Source of the DNA: Mycobacterium vicinigordonae
GTDB lineage: Bacteria; Actinomycetota; Actinomycetes; Mycobacteriales; Mycobacteriaceae
Assembly: GCF_013466425.1 (NCBI RefSeq)
Contig: NZ_CP059165.1
Location: 4,340,001 to 4,404,000, forward strand
Reading direction: 5' to 3'
DNA: 64,000 nucleotides
Every line of letters starts with the position of its first letter. Positions within the stretch are counted from its first letter, which is position 1. The translations under genes were made by a program, and so were the position numbers. Under the pieces are notes generated by a model. That model searched no databases, had not been told where the DNA came from, and saw nothing but the letters and a program-made list of their open reading frames with translations. Shown one piece after another: positions 45,290 through 54,127 of this stretch.

Positions 45290-46432
45290 ATGGATCACGA
45301 CCAGCTCATCGATTTGACTCGTCGCGCACTAAAACTCGCGCGCGACAAGACAACCGACCTCACACCACAGACTCACCAGGTCCACGCGGCGGCCTACACC
45401 TCACCCGAGCGGCACCGGCGCGACCGGACTATGGTGCTGGCCAGCCCGCAGCTGGTCGGATACGTTTCCGAACTACCCCGGCCGGGGTCCTACTGCACCA
45501 AGACGGTGATGGGCAGGTCCATCCTGTTGACCCGCACCGCCGACGGCTCGGTCAAGGCCTTCGACAACGTCTGCCTGCACCGGCAGTCGCGCGTCGCGTC
45601 GGGATGTGGAGTGGCCAAACGATTTACCTGCCCCTACCACGCCTGGACGTATGGCAACGATGGCCGGCTGGTGGCGGTCCCGGGCCGGGAGGGTTTCCCG
45701 GACACCACACCGCGATCCGACGGGTTAACCGAGCTGCCCGCGGCCGAGTTCGCCGGGTTCCTTTGGGTGGCGATGCAACCTGTAAAGAGCGGCGGAACAC
45801 TGGATGTAGCGGCCCACTTGGGGCCGCTGGGCGCAGAACTGGACTCTTGGGGCATCGGTCGCTGGGCCCCGCTGGGTGAGAAGGTGCTCGACTCGCCCAT
45901 CAACTGGAAGCTGGCGGTGGACACGTTCGCCGAAAACTACCATTTCGCCACCGTTCACGAGAACACATTCGCGACCATTGCGCGCAGCAATTGCACGGTT
46001 TTCGATGCATTCGGACCGCACCATCGGCTGATCTTCCCGCTCAACACAATCCTGGATTTGGAGAACATTCCCGAGGACCAGTGGGTGCCGCTGAACAACC
46101 TAGTCGTTATCTACGCCCTGTTCCCCAACATCGTCATTTCGGTGACGATCGCCAATGGCGAACTGTTTCGTGTCTATCCGGGGGACCGGCCCGGGCAGTC
46201 AATCACCGTGCACCAGAACTCGACTCCGCTGGACATGTCCGACGAGTCGGTGGCCGCCGGCGCGCAAGCAGTCTTCGAGTACGCGCACGCCACGGTCCGC
46301 GACGAGGACTACCGGCTGGTCCAGGACTTGCAAGCGAACCTGGAATCCGGTGCGCGCGAGAAGCTTCTGTTCGGCCGCAATGAGCCAGGCCTGCAGCACC
46401 GCCACGTCATGTGGGAGCGCGCGTTAACCTGA
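45290..46432 (+). CDS. Rieske non-haem iron oxygenase, alpha subunit
   Basis: This is a 380-residue ring-hydroxylating-type oxygenase. The [2Fe-2S] site is Cys95-x-His97 and Cys114-x2-His117. The mononuclear iron ligands His218 and His223 lie in AENYHFATVH. It has no beta subunit or reductase beside it. ATG 45290 was chosen because upstream reading enters the divergent DUF1906 gene. It is the first gene of the catabolic cluster; its stop overlaps the convergent lipocalin-like gene by 9 bp. The substrate is unknown. Confidence 0.9.
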   Translation: MDHDQLIDLTRRALKLARDKTTDLTPQTHQVHAAAYTSPERHRRDRTMVLASPQLVGYVSELPRPGSYCTKTVMGRSILLTRTADGSVKAFDNVCLHRQSRVASGCGVAKRFTCPYHAWTYGNDGRLVAVPGREGFPDTTPRSDGLTELPAAEFAGFLWVAMQPVKSGGTLDVAAHLGPLGAELDSWGIGRWAPLGEKVLDSPINWKLAVDTFAENYHFATVHENTFATIARSNCTVFDAFGPHHRLIFPLNTILDLENIPEDQWVPLNNLVVIYALFPNIVISVTIANGELFRVYPGDRPGQSITVHQNSTPLDMSDESVAAGAQAVFEYAHATVRDEDYRLVQDLQANLESGAREKLLFGRNEPGLQHRHVMWERALT

Positions 46433-47752
46433 CAGCGCGGTGATCAGATCGTCGAAAATTGTTGCCAATGGCTCTGTTTGGCCGATCCGCAATTTCGAGG
46501 CCAACTCCAGCGCCGCCACTCGCTCTCCGTCGTGCACCAGTTTCGAAAGCTGATCCACTGCGGCCTTCACCTCCGCGCCGGGGACGTCGGCGAGAGTGGC
46601 GGACAACACCTGAACCAACTCCCAGTCCCGGTACAGCGCCAGCGATCGCTCATTGAACGCGAATGCGGTGACAGGTTGGCCGCCCAGCGTTCCGCGATAG
46701 CGATACGGGCCCTCCATATACTCGATCGGCAGGCCATGGGCGGGCGCGGGCACCAGCGGCTCACCGACGATGTCCAATTGCAGCGCGGCGCTGGTGATCC
46801 GATGACGATCGGGCATGTAGCGGGCCTTCGTGGGCGGACGGATCAGCGTTCGGATGGATTCGGGCCACCGGACATAGCTGCTGATGGTGACTTCAAAGTC
46901 TTCCACGCACTCCGGCGCCCTACCGTCGGAGTAGCTGACGGTGATGCCCGTAAACGGTTGCAGCGCATTGCCTTCGGTGCGCAGAAACTGCCGCCAGATG
47001 CTCATGTCGACGCCGTTGCAGAAGTTGACGGTGCGCCACTCGTGGGACCTGGTTCGAGGAGGTTCCCCGGTGCCGCCGCCCGCGTACTTCGGGAACCACT
47101 GCCGGTCGATATGCCCGCTGCTACCCCTGACCTGCTCGGCCAGCTCACCCCAGCGCAGCGTGCCGGTCATGACCAGTCCGGTCTGGAAGTAGGAATACGT
47201 GTCATCCTGACCGAAGCAGGCGATCTTGCCGTTGTACGCCAAGGCGCCCAACGCAGTCGGCGCACGAGTCGGTGTGACGGCAAGCTCCAAACGCATGGTC
47301 CGGCCGTGCTGGTCGGTACCCACCAGGTCGACGTCGTAGGTGTAAGGCACCAAATTGCCGTCGTCGTCGGTCCGGGCGGTCCAGCGCGCCGTGCCGTCGC
47401 GGGTGTCGTACCCGAGGTCCAGTGATCCGACCGCGCTAGACAATCGGGGGGTGGCACCCGGCTCCATACTGGCCGGCGGCATGTCATAGTCGGTGTAGGT
47501 ACCGTAATCGCCGGTGTCCAGGTCAAACAACGCCATGGTGTAGAAGTCGGCGACGATTGATCCGCCCGGTCGATTCCGGTTGAAGATGGTCAGGAATGCG
47601 AACGACCGGCGGGAATCCGGTGCTTCGAGTTCGCCGGCGATGAACCAGGTATCGGACTCCTGGTCGGCGTGCTGACCTTCGGCAGCGGGAAAGTCCAATT
47701 GACCGTCACCGGGTACCAACTTGAATGGGTAACTGCGCCAATCGTTCGTCAC
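46424..47752 (-). CDS. CrtC/AttH-like (lipocalin-type) protein
   Basis: This is a 442-residue protein resembling the hydroxyneurosporene synthase/AttH family of double lipocalin-like barrels. The motifs GSSGHIDRQWFPKY and SHEWRTVNFCNGVDMS correspond to the family's conserved SGxAWxDRxW region and following strands. Relatives include carotenoid 1,2-hydratase and proteins of terpenoid or quorum-signal breakdown. It has no signal peptide. It is divergent from the aldehyde dehydrogenase across a shared operator. A hydratase or isomerase role on an isoprenoid substrate is an inference. Confidence 0.7.
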   Translation of the reverse strand: MTNDWRSYPFKLVPGDGQLDFPAAEGQHADQESDTWFIAGELEAPDSRRSFAFLTIFNRNRPGGSIVADFYTMALFDLDTGDYGTYTDYDMPPASMEPGATPRLSSAVGSLDLGYDTRDGTARWTARTDDDGNLVPYTYDVDLVGTDQHGRTMRLELAVTPTRAPTALGALAYNGKIACFGQDDTYSYFQTGLVMTGTLRWGELAEQVRGSSGHIDRQWFPKYAGGGTGEPPRTRSHEWRTVNFCNGVDMSIWRQFLRTEGNALQPFTGITVSYSDGRAPECVEDFEVTISSYVRWPESIRTLIRPPTKARYMPDRHRITSAALQLDIVGEPLVPAPAHGLPIEYMEGPYRYRGTLGGQPVTAFAFNERSLALYRDWELVQVLSATLADVPGAEVKAAVDQLSKLVHDGERVAALELASKLRIGQTEPLATIFDDLITALSG

Positions 47753-47780
47753 GCGCCGCCTCGCACTAAGAGAATTTTTG

Positions 47781-47798
47781 CTATGTTAGCATCAATAG
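47781..47798. promoter_or_regulatory. cluster regulatory element, copy 1 (CrtC-like / ALDH promoter)
   Basis: CTATGTTAGCATCAATAG lies in the 82-bp divergent gap between the CrtC-like gene and the aldehyde dehydrogenase. It has CTA...TAG ends 18 bp apart and includes the palindrome TGCTATGTTAGCA (47779-47791). TATGTTAG recurs exactly at 59060-59067 in another promoter of the cluster. Confidence 0.55.
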
Positions 47799-47834
47799 CG
47801 AAATTACCGTCGCCTGCCCTGAGGTGGTGCCCCG

Positions 47835-49328
47835 ATGACGGCAACCCGTTCGTACGACCGGCTTTTCGTCGGCGGACAATGGCGCGACCCGGCCACGTCG
47901 CAGCGTCTCACCGTAATCTCCCCGCACACCGAGGAGCCCATCGCCGAGGTACCCGCAGCCGATCAGCGCGACCTCGATGCCGCAGTGGCGGCCGCTCGGC
48001 GCGCCTTCGACCACGGTCCGTGGCCGCGCCTCTCCCCGGCCGAGCGGATGCGCAAGGTCTCCGATCTGGCCGACCAGTACGGGCGCCATATCGACGAAAT
48101 GGCCGACCTGATCACCGCCCAGATGGGCTCCCCACGCAGCTTCAGCCGACTCGGCCAAGCTGCCGGGGCCGCCTCGATGATCCATCTGACGCTGGCCGCC
48201 GCCCGCGAGTTCCCCTGGTCGGAACGCCGCCAGGGCGTGCTGGGGGAGGCGCACCTGAACCGGGCACCGGTGGGTGTAGTCGGGGCCATCGTGCCGTGGA
48301 ACGTGCCGCAATGCCTGATCATGCCCAAGCTGATTCCCGCTCTGATCGCCGGCTGCACCGTGATCATCAAGCCGGCTCCCGAAACCCCTTTGGACGCTTT
48401 GTGGTTGGCCGAGATGATCGAGCAACTCGAGCTGCCGGACGGTGTGGTGTCGGTGCTCCCCGCCGGACCGCAGCTCGGTGAGGCGCTGGTGCGGCACCCC
48501 GGCGTGGACAAGATCGCCTTCACCGGGTCCAGCGCCACCGGCCGCCGCATCGCTGCGCTCTGTGGAGAACAACTCAAACGGGTGAGTCTAGAACTCGGCG
48601 GCAAGTCGGCGGCGATCGTGCTCGACGACGCCGACGTCGCCAAGACGGTCGCGGGATTGAAGTCGGCGAGTCTGATGAACAACGGTCAGGCCTGCGTCGC
48701 GCAGACCCGCATCCTGGTCAGCCGCCGCCGGCACGACGAACTCGTCGACGCGCTCGCCGACATGATGTCGGGCCTTACCGTGGGCGACCCCACCGACGAG
48801 AAGACCGACATCGGACCCCTTGTCGCGCAACGGCAACAGGCTCGGGTCCAAGACCTCATCCGGTCCGGACAGCAGCAGGGAGCCCGGCTGGTGCTCGGTG
48901 GCGCCGACAGCCCGCAACCGCGTGGCTGGTACGTGCGACCCACCCTGTTCACCGACGCCACCAACGACATGCGCGTCGCCCGTGAGGAGATCTTCGGCCC
49001 GGTGCTGACCGTGCTGCGCTATGACAACGAAGACGACGCCGTCCGAATCGCGAACGACAGCGACTACGGCCTGGCCGGCTCCGTGTGGACCACCGACGTC
49101 GCGCACGGTCTCGACATCGCCGGGCGGGTGCGCACCGGCACCTATGGCATCAACATGTACATGCTCGACATCAGCACCCCGTTCGGCGGCTTCAAGCATT
49201 CGGGCATCGGACGTGAGTTCGGACCCGAGGGCCTGCACGAGTACGTCGAGCTACAGTCAGTGGCCTGCAAAGGAAAGCTGCCGCCGCTCAACGACTCTCG
49301 GGGTACGGCGGGGGAAGTTGCAGGGTGA
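47835..49328 (+). CDS. aldehyde dehydrogenase (NAD+-type)
   Basis: This is a 497-residue ALDH superfamily enzyme oxidising an aldehyde to a carboxylate. NAD motifs PWNVPQ and FTGSSATGR are present, as are catalytic Glu in LELGGKSA, nucleophilic Cys in NNGQACVAQTR and the EIFGPV motif. It would supply an acid for the CoA-activating enzymes of the same cluster. Its 3' end overlaps the convergent MaoC gene by 41 bp. Confidence 0.93.
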   Translation: MTATRSYDRLFVGGQWRDPATSQRLTVISPHTEEPIAEVPAADQRDLDAAVAAARRAFDHGPWPRLSPAERMRKVSDLADQYGRHIDEMADLITAQMGSPRSFSRLGQAAGAASMIHLTLAAAREFPWSERRQGVLGEAHLNRAPVGVVGAIVPWNVPQCLIMPKLIPALIAGCTVIIKPAPETPLDALWLAEMIEQLELPDGVVSVLPAGPQLGEALVRHPGVDKIAFTGSSATGRRIAALCGEQLKRVSLELGGKSAAIVLDDADVAKTVAGLKSASLMNNGQACVAQTRILVSRRRHDELVDALADMMSGLTVGDPTDEKTDIGPLVAQRQQARVQDLIRSGQQQGARLVLGGADSPQPRGWYVRPTLFTDATNDMRVAREEIFGPVLTVLRYDNEDDAVRIANDSDYGLAGSVWTTDVAHGLDIAGRVRTGTYGINMYMLDISTPFGGFKHSGIGREFGPEGLHEYVELQSVACKGKLPPLNDSRGTAGEVAG

Positions 49329-49740
49329 TCTGCACCGGACAACATAGCGCGCCGTGCTGGTTGAGCACGTCGATCTGTAAGTCCGCCAGATAACGCGGCG
49401 GGTCGACGCTGGTGTCGCATCGTTTATCCGTCACGCGGCCGCGCCCAACCATGGTGTCACCGGCGTAGATCGAACCGATCAGCCGCATCGAGCGGCGCAC
49501 CACGCGGCTGCGTGGCCCGGCCCACTCGGTTGCGACCCGGTCGGCGAAACCCGCCAGGTGCATGGTGTTGACGAAAATTGTTGGATTGCCCTGGCTTTGG
49601 GCGTAGGTGGGGTCGAAATGGCCGGGAAAGTAATCCCAGGTGGCGCCGGCGTTCTCGATGACCCGCTGGTAGGTGATCTCGTCGACGACCTCGGGCAGCT
49701 CCGCCGAGACGCTGATCGAATCCCAATCCAGATCGGTCAC
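49288..49740 (-). CDS. MaoC-like hydratase, small subunit
   Basis: This is a 150-residue hot-dog protein with the hydratase-like segment PGHFDPTYAQSQG near residue 45-57 and a central TMHLAGF helix. GTG 49740 overlaps the stop of the preceding FAS1-like gene (GTGA). Pairs of short hot-dog proteins form heteromeric enoyl-CoA hydratases in mycobacterial steroid side-chain degradation (ChsH1/ChsH2 type), and this pair looks alike. The longer open frame to 50094 overlies the upstream gene. Confidence 0.82.
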   Translation of the reverse strand: MTDLDWDSISVSAELPEVVDEITYQRVIENAGATWDYFPGHFDPTYAQSQGNPTIFVNTMHLAGFADRVATEWAGPRSRVVRRSMRLIGSIYAGDTMVGRGRVTDKRCDTSVDPPRYLADLQIDVLNQHGALCCPVQITLQLPPPYPESR

Positions 49741-50291
49741 GACACCTGCCCGGAAGTGAACCGGAACAACGTATTGCGGGATCTGGCGACGACGGCACCA
49801 TCCTGGCGGCGGTAGGTCTCCAGCGTTTCGACGAAATGCCCTACGCCCAGCCGAGTTTGCTTTTCCGGCGACACCGACACCAGCTCCTCGACTGCGGTGA
49901 GCAGATCGCCTTCCACGATGGGTTCCAGGAATTCGACATCGTTGGAAGCATTGATGAACGTGTTGCCCGGCAACGGGACTCGCAGCGCAAGAGATGCGGC
50001 TGGTCGGGCCGCGCCGACCGCCTGGTCGGGCAGCCACGGGGCCGGTATCAGCCACCCCATCAACAACGCGGGTGGCGCCAGCAGGCCGCCCCACTGTCGG
50101 CCGGCGAACTCGGCATCCCAGTACGAGGGGTTCGCGTCGCGAAGCATGGCGGCAAACAGCTGGATGCGCGCGCCGCTGACCCGATGGGCCGCGATGCGGG
50201 GTTCGGTCGCGCTACCCACCATCTGCAGGGCGTCCTGGTAAGTGCCGAAGGCCATTTGGTAACTCAGTTGGCCGGAGGGATGCTGGTCCAC
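49737..50291 (-). CDS. FAS1-like dehydratase / MaoC N-terminal hot-dog subunit
   Basis: This is a 184-residue hot-dog protein with LRDANPSYWDAEFAGRQWGG followed by a proline-rich PPALLMGW, the FAS1-like dehydratase pattern. It is probably the partner of the 150-residue MaoC protein with which it is translationally coupled. GTG 50291 lies 4 nt before the stop of the SnoaL-like gene end at 50296, giving a tight operon. Confidence 0.82.
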   Translation of the reverse strand: MDQHPSGQLSYQMAFGTYQDALQMVGSATEPRIAAHRVSGARIQLFAAMLRDANPSYWDAEFAGRQWGGLLAPPALLMGWLIPAPWLPDQAVGAARPAASLALRVPLPGNTFINASNDVEFLEPIVEGDLLTAVEELVSVSPEKQTRLGVGHFVETLETYRRQDGAVVARSRNTLFRFTSGQVS

Positions 50292-50295
50292 GGGA

Positions 50296-50718
50296 TCACA
50301 TGACAAGCTGGCGGCTCGGCACTGCATCCCATTTGAGCTCGCGCGAGGTGAAGTACCATCCGCCGCGCTCGTAGACGAGTTGGTCCCGGTAGGTCCCGGT
50401 GGCCCGCAGCGTGGTGGTGCCATGCACCGTGGCGAACAGGATTGCGACACAATGCTGCGTCGCGTTGACCCCGTCGACACAAATATCGTGGTCGACGGTC
50501 ACCAGTCGCTGTCCGTCGCCGCCGTCGAAGGCCGCACGCAGGTCGCTGAACAACTCACCATCGCGGAGATAGGTCGCACCCGAATGACGGAACGTCGCGA
50601 TCCACGCGTCGCGGTTACCGGCGGAGTAGGCCCGGTTGTGTCTGGCGGTCAGATCCTGGATCGCTCCGCGGGCGGTGGCCCCTTGCAGCAGCTGCTGTTC
50701 CTGGTACGTCAGTGGCAT
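50296..50718 (-). CDS. SnoaL-like / NTF2-fold protein
   Basis: This is a 140-residue protein of the NTF2-like superfamily (SnoaL_4 type). It contains DLTARHNRAYSAGNRDAWIATF, the first helix and start of the cone, then GDGQRLVTVDHDICVDG and a GGWYFTSREL strand. Such proteins act as small ring isomerases, hydroxylase-like partners or dehydratases. ATG 50718 has GGAAG 4 nt upstream. It is between the acyl-CoA synthetase and the MaoC pair in the same direction. Confidence 0.8.
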   Translation of the reverse strand: MPLTYQEQQLLQGATARGAIQDLTARHNRAYSAGNRDAWIATFRHSGATYLRDGELFSDLRAAFDGGDGQRLVTVDHDICVDGVNATQHCVAILFATVHGTTTLRATGTYRDQLVYERGGWYFTSRELKWDAVPSRQLVM

Positions 50719-50740
50719 TTCTCTTCCTTCGCTCTCCCAT

Positions 50741-52332
50741 TCACCGGCTAACGGTGTATCCGTGGCTTTCACGGTCCCACGTGCCAGCGGACAAACCGCG
50801 GGCGCGGAGTAAGTCTTTGCGTACCCGTCCGATCACGTTCTTGGGCAGTTCATCGAGCGTCTCGATGTAGCGCGGCACGCAGAAGTAGGGCATCCGCACG
50901 GCGCAGAAGTCCAGCAGCTCGGCGTAATCGATTGCCGTTGCGGGCCGTAACACCACCGCCAGCAGGATGTCATCCTCACCCAGGTCGCTGGGCACCGCGA
51001 CGGCGGCGGCTTCGGCGATCGCCGGGTGGCGCAGCACCACGGCCTCCACCTCCACCGATGAGACATTCTCGCCGCGCCGGCGCAGCGAATCCTTGGCGCG
51101 GTCAACGTAGATCAGGTTGCGGTCCTCGTCGAACTTGCCCAAGTCGCCGGTGCGAAACCAGTCCGGGTGCGGCCGTACCCACGCTTGCTGATCTGCCGCT
51201 TCGGTGACGTACCCCTGGCTCATCACGTGCGGGAACCTGGGGCGACAGACGATCTCGCCCACTCCCCCGGCGGACAGCTCGTTGCCCTCGGCGTCGACGA
51301 CACGCACGTCGAGTTTGGGTTCGGTTGACCCGAGGTACCCGGAACTCCCTCGTCGGCAACGCTCTTCAGCGCAAGTGGAAACGCTTCGGTCAGGCCGTAC
51401 ATGGTAACGACGCGACAGCGGTAGCGCTGCTCAATCGCCCGGTAGGAGCCGGCGTCGATCGGCGCCGCCGAGATGAACCGCAACGGCAGCTGCGCATCCC
51501 CCGGATCGGTCGGCAGATTGGCCAGCATGGACACCATCGCTCCGGCGCCCACGAAGCCGACAGCTGCATGCGCACGCACCTCGTCCCATACCTTACCGGG
51601 ATGGAAGGCGCCTGCCAGCACGGTTTTACCGCCGACCAACAACGGTGCCAGCACACTGGGCGCGGCGCTCAGGTGGAACAGCGGCATCGCCGTCCACAGC
51701 GTCTCCCCCGCGCTGAACTGCCACGCCCCGGCGGTAGTGGCGGCCACCGTGAACAGGTATTGCCAGGACGCGGCAACAGCTTTCGAACGCCCGGTAGTGC
51801 CGGAGGTGAAGAAGAGCGCCCCGGTCTCGCCGTGGTCGGCCGGGCTGTCGGTTACGGTGCCACCCTCGTTGAGCGTCTGGGTCAGCAAATCACCTCGCAC
51901 CACAACGTTGGTCAGCGAATCACACCGATCAGCCAGGTCCTCGACGCGGGTGTGCCGCTCGATGTCGGTAAAGACCACCTTGGCCCGCGACAACGTGAGG
52001 TTGTGCAATAGGAAGTCGCCCTTGTTGGCGGCGTTCACTGCGGCGCTGATTGCGCCGATGCGTGCCGCGCCTAACCAGAAGTAGATCCACTCCGGGCAGG
52101 TTGAGCTGAACAACGCTACGCAATCACCCGGTCCGACACCGAAATCCGCCAACAGCCGGGCCGCTGCATGAGACCGCTGCCGCAGCTGCTCGAAGGTGAT
52201 GTCCACTCCGGCGACGGACAGCATCACCCGGTCGGGAAACTGCTCGGCACGCTGGTCCAGCACTGCCGGCACGGTGAACCGGTCGACGCCGAAATCGGCG
52301 GGCCCCGGCGGCCCGGTCGGCTCAACGCGCAT
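50741..52332 (-). pseudogene. acyl-CoA synthetase with a single-base frameshift
   Basis: The first reading frame (52332 to about 51318) encodes an ANL-family ligase start MRVEPTGPPGPADF, the P-loop FFTSGTTGRSKAV and TMYGLTEAF. The C-terminal part, with DWFRTGDLGKFDEDRNL, RRRGENVSSVEVE and PKNVIGRVRKDLL, continues only in another frame down to 50741. The junction is at the TTTGGG run at 51314-51319. The whole span is 1592 nt, one base short of 531 codons. This is either a true inactivating deletion or a sequence error. It would have activated a carboxylic acid with CoA. Confidence 0.85.
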
Positions 52333-52349
52333 CAGACTAGGGGTGCGGA

Positions 52350-53471
52350 TCAGGCAGGCGCGGCGGCTGGATCTGGCGACCCGTCGGCGGTGTAGCCGAA
52401 GTCGGTCGGCGACGGTTCGGCCCCCGGGTAGAAGCGGTGCGCCCAGCGACGCAGGGCCGCGTAGTCGCGCGCCTCTTCCGGCGCCAAGTTGGGCTTCTCC
52501 AGGTACTTCATGTTCTCCCAGGTGAAGAAGTCTTGCTTGATGACTTCTTGTTGCAGCGCAAGGAATTTGGCTGCCCTTCCGGTGGGCTTGTCGCCGGTGT
52601 CGCCGGGCTCGCGGATGGAGGCCTGGGTGTAGAAGTAGTCGGTGTAGTCCTCGTCGACCGGAGTCTGCCCGGTCACCTCGATGGTCGCCACCAGTTCGCT
52701 GGGGAAGCGGACGATGCCCAGGCCCAGCGAGTAATTGTCGTAGATGATCTTCGCGTCGACCGGGCCGTCCGGGGTCAGCCACGTGGACCCGCGGCCGCCT
52801 CCGAAGTGGGCGCTGACGGTGGCATGCAGGTGGTACCCCGCGACCTCGAACGACGTGGTGTTGGCCGGGTTAGCCGCCTTATGCACGTATTGCACGTGAT
52901 ACGGGTCGGCCGCGTTCTCGATGATCATCTGGGCGTGCACCTTGACCCGGTTGAGCATGCGACTGTGCGGGTGCAGCGGGTAGTACTCGTTGGTCTCCAG
53001 CTCGGGCAGCACCGGCGGCTGCCAGTACGGTGGCCGGCCGTGCCGCTCGTGCCAGACCAGGATGAACCCGTACCACTCGGTTGCCGGGTAGGTGCGGAGG
53101 CGGACGTTGTTCTTGCAGCCGATCTTGCTGTAGGGGATCAGCGCGTTGGTGCCGTCACCGCGCCACTGCCAGCCGTGCCAGGGGCACACGATGTTCTCGC
53201 CCTCCACGGTGCCGCCCACACCCATGTTGGCCCCCAGGTGCTGGCAGTAGGCGTCCAGTACATGCACCTTGCCGGACTTAGTGCGAAAGAGCACCAGTTC
53301 CTCGCCGAAGTAGTGCACCCGCTTGACCTCGCCGGGGGCTAGGTCGGAGGCGAAGCCGACGATGAACCAGCCGGTCGGGAACCGGTAGGTCGACAGCGCG
53401 ATGCCCGAGGGACCGAACTCCCGTTCCGAGGGATCCGAGTCCGACGCCAGGTCAGTGAAAGTTTCCGTCAC
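52350..53471 (-). CDS. Rieske oxygenase, KshA-like
   Basis: This is a 373-residue Rieske monooxygenase resembling KshA, the 3-ketosteroid 9-alpha-hydroxylase oxygenase. The [2Fe-2S] ligands are Cys76, His78, Cys96, His99. The mononuclear iron motif NAADPYHVQYVH has His192 and His197 (with Asn186 and Asp189). KshA-type enzymes act on steroid or bile-acid-like rings; the substrate here is unproven and no reductase lies nearby. GTG 53471 is preceded by GGAGAA. The open frame upstream to 53567 contains the promoter element instead. Confidence 0.87.
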   Translation of the reverse strand: MTETFTDLASDSDPSEREFGPSGIALSTYRFPTGWFIVGFASDLAPGEVKRVHYFGEELVLFRTKSGKVHVLDAYCQHLGANMGVGGTVEGENIVCPWHGWQWRGDGTNALIPYSKIGCKNNVRLRTYPATEWYGFILVWHERHGRPPYWQPPVLPELETNEYYPLHPHSRMLNRVKVHAQMIIENAADPYHVQYVHKAANPANTTSFEVAGYHLHATVSAHFGGGRGSTWLTPDGPVDAKIIYDNYSLGLGIVRFPSELVATIEVTGQTPVDEDYTDYFYTQASIREPGDTGDKPTGRAAKFLALQQEVIKQDFFTWENMKYLEKPNLAPEEARDYAALRRWAHRFYPGAEPSPTDFGYTADGSPDPAAAPA

Positions 53472-53545
53472 GAGTTCTCCGTTTCCCACGCGGGCTGCGC
53501 GGCAATGGGGGCCGCCCACGCTGCACCGCGATTCGACGACTACGT

Positions 53546-53564
53546 CTATTTTTACTATTTTAAG
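53546..53564. promoter_or_regulatory. cluster regulatory element, copy 2 (KshA-like promoter)
   Basis: CTATTTTTACTATTTTAAG lies 75-93 bp upstream of the KshA-like start. It contains TTTACTATTTT (53551-53561), identical to 59046-59056, and its first 15 bases match 13 of 15 with the element at 59050-59064. The core CTATTTT occurs twice, 9 bp apart. Confidence 0.55.
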
Positions 53565-53758
53565 CATTGAACGTCAACGAGCAGGCGTTTGCATGCTCGT
53601 CTTGCTGCTGCGAATTCGGGTTGCCGCCACAGCAGAACTTCGGCTTTCCCACGCGCAGCGCAACTTTGGCCGACAGGCTCGAACGTCTTTCACGGACTTC
53701 GGCGGGCAGCAGAGGGTTTCGTGTATTTGCGCGGCTTCGGGCGGTGCGCAGCGTGACG

Positions 53759-53833
53759 CGCAGGGTTAGACCAATGTGACGTTCGCAGGGTTAGACCAAG
53801 GTGACGTTCGCAGGGTTAGACCAATGTGACGTT
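53759..53833. repeat. three tandem 25-bp repeats
   Basis: Three consecutive 25-bp units (53759-53783, 53784-53808, 53809-53833) contain GGGTTAGACCAATGTGACGT. Units 1 and 3 are identical and unit 2 differs by one base (CCAAGGTG for CCAATGTG). They fill the 391-bp gap between the ferredoxin and the KshA-like gene. The remainder of that gap holds the AT-rich element and no supported gene. Confidence 0.95.
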
Positions 53834-53862
53834 CGGCGGGAGAAAGACCGATCACCGAAAGG

Positions 53863-54054
53863 TCAGTCGATGATTTTCAGCGCGGCACGGGGACACTGAT
53901 CCACCGCGGCACGCACATCGATCTCCCGGTCGGGCGGGATGGGCCCGTCGGCGATCTGCACCACGTCTTCGTCACCCAACTCGAAGATGTCCGCGGCGAT
54001 CGACTCACAGAACCCGTTGGCCTCGCACAAGTCCGGATCCACAGTCACGCGCAT
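53863..54054 (-). CDS. [3Fe-4S]-type ferredoxin
   Basis: This is a 63-residue ferredoxin with cluster ligands Cys10, Cys16 and Cys54 (followed by Pro55). The variable cluster position, residue 13, is Asn (CEANGFC) rather than the usual Cys, Ala or His. Such mycobacterial CxxNxxC...CP ferredoxins serve cytochrome P450s, but no P450 is present in this window, so its partner may lie outside it or be the oxygenase upstream of the repeats. It is located between the CoA-transferase and KshA-like genes on the same strand. Confidence 0.9.
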   Translation of the reverse strand: MRVTVDPDLCEANGFCESIAADIFELGDEDVVQIADGPIPPDREIDVRAAVDQCPRAALKIID

Positions 54055-54127
54055 CAGATGTCCCCTAACTCCTCTGACCGGCAGTGACGAACCGCCACGC
54101 TCGGTTTCACCGCGCCTGCGATCACCA

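Noticed and set aside
53568..53779. Short plus-strand ORFs in the gap upstream of the KshA-like gene
   Set aside because: They run into the 25-bp tandem repeats, lack a ribosome binding site and show no protein-like composition.
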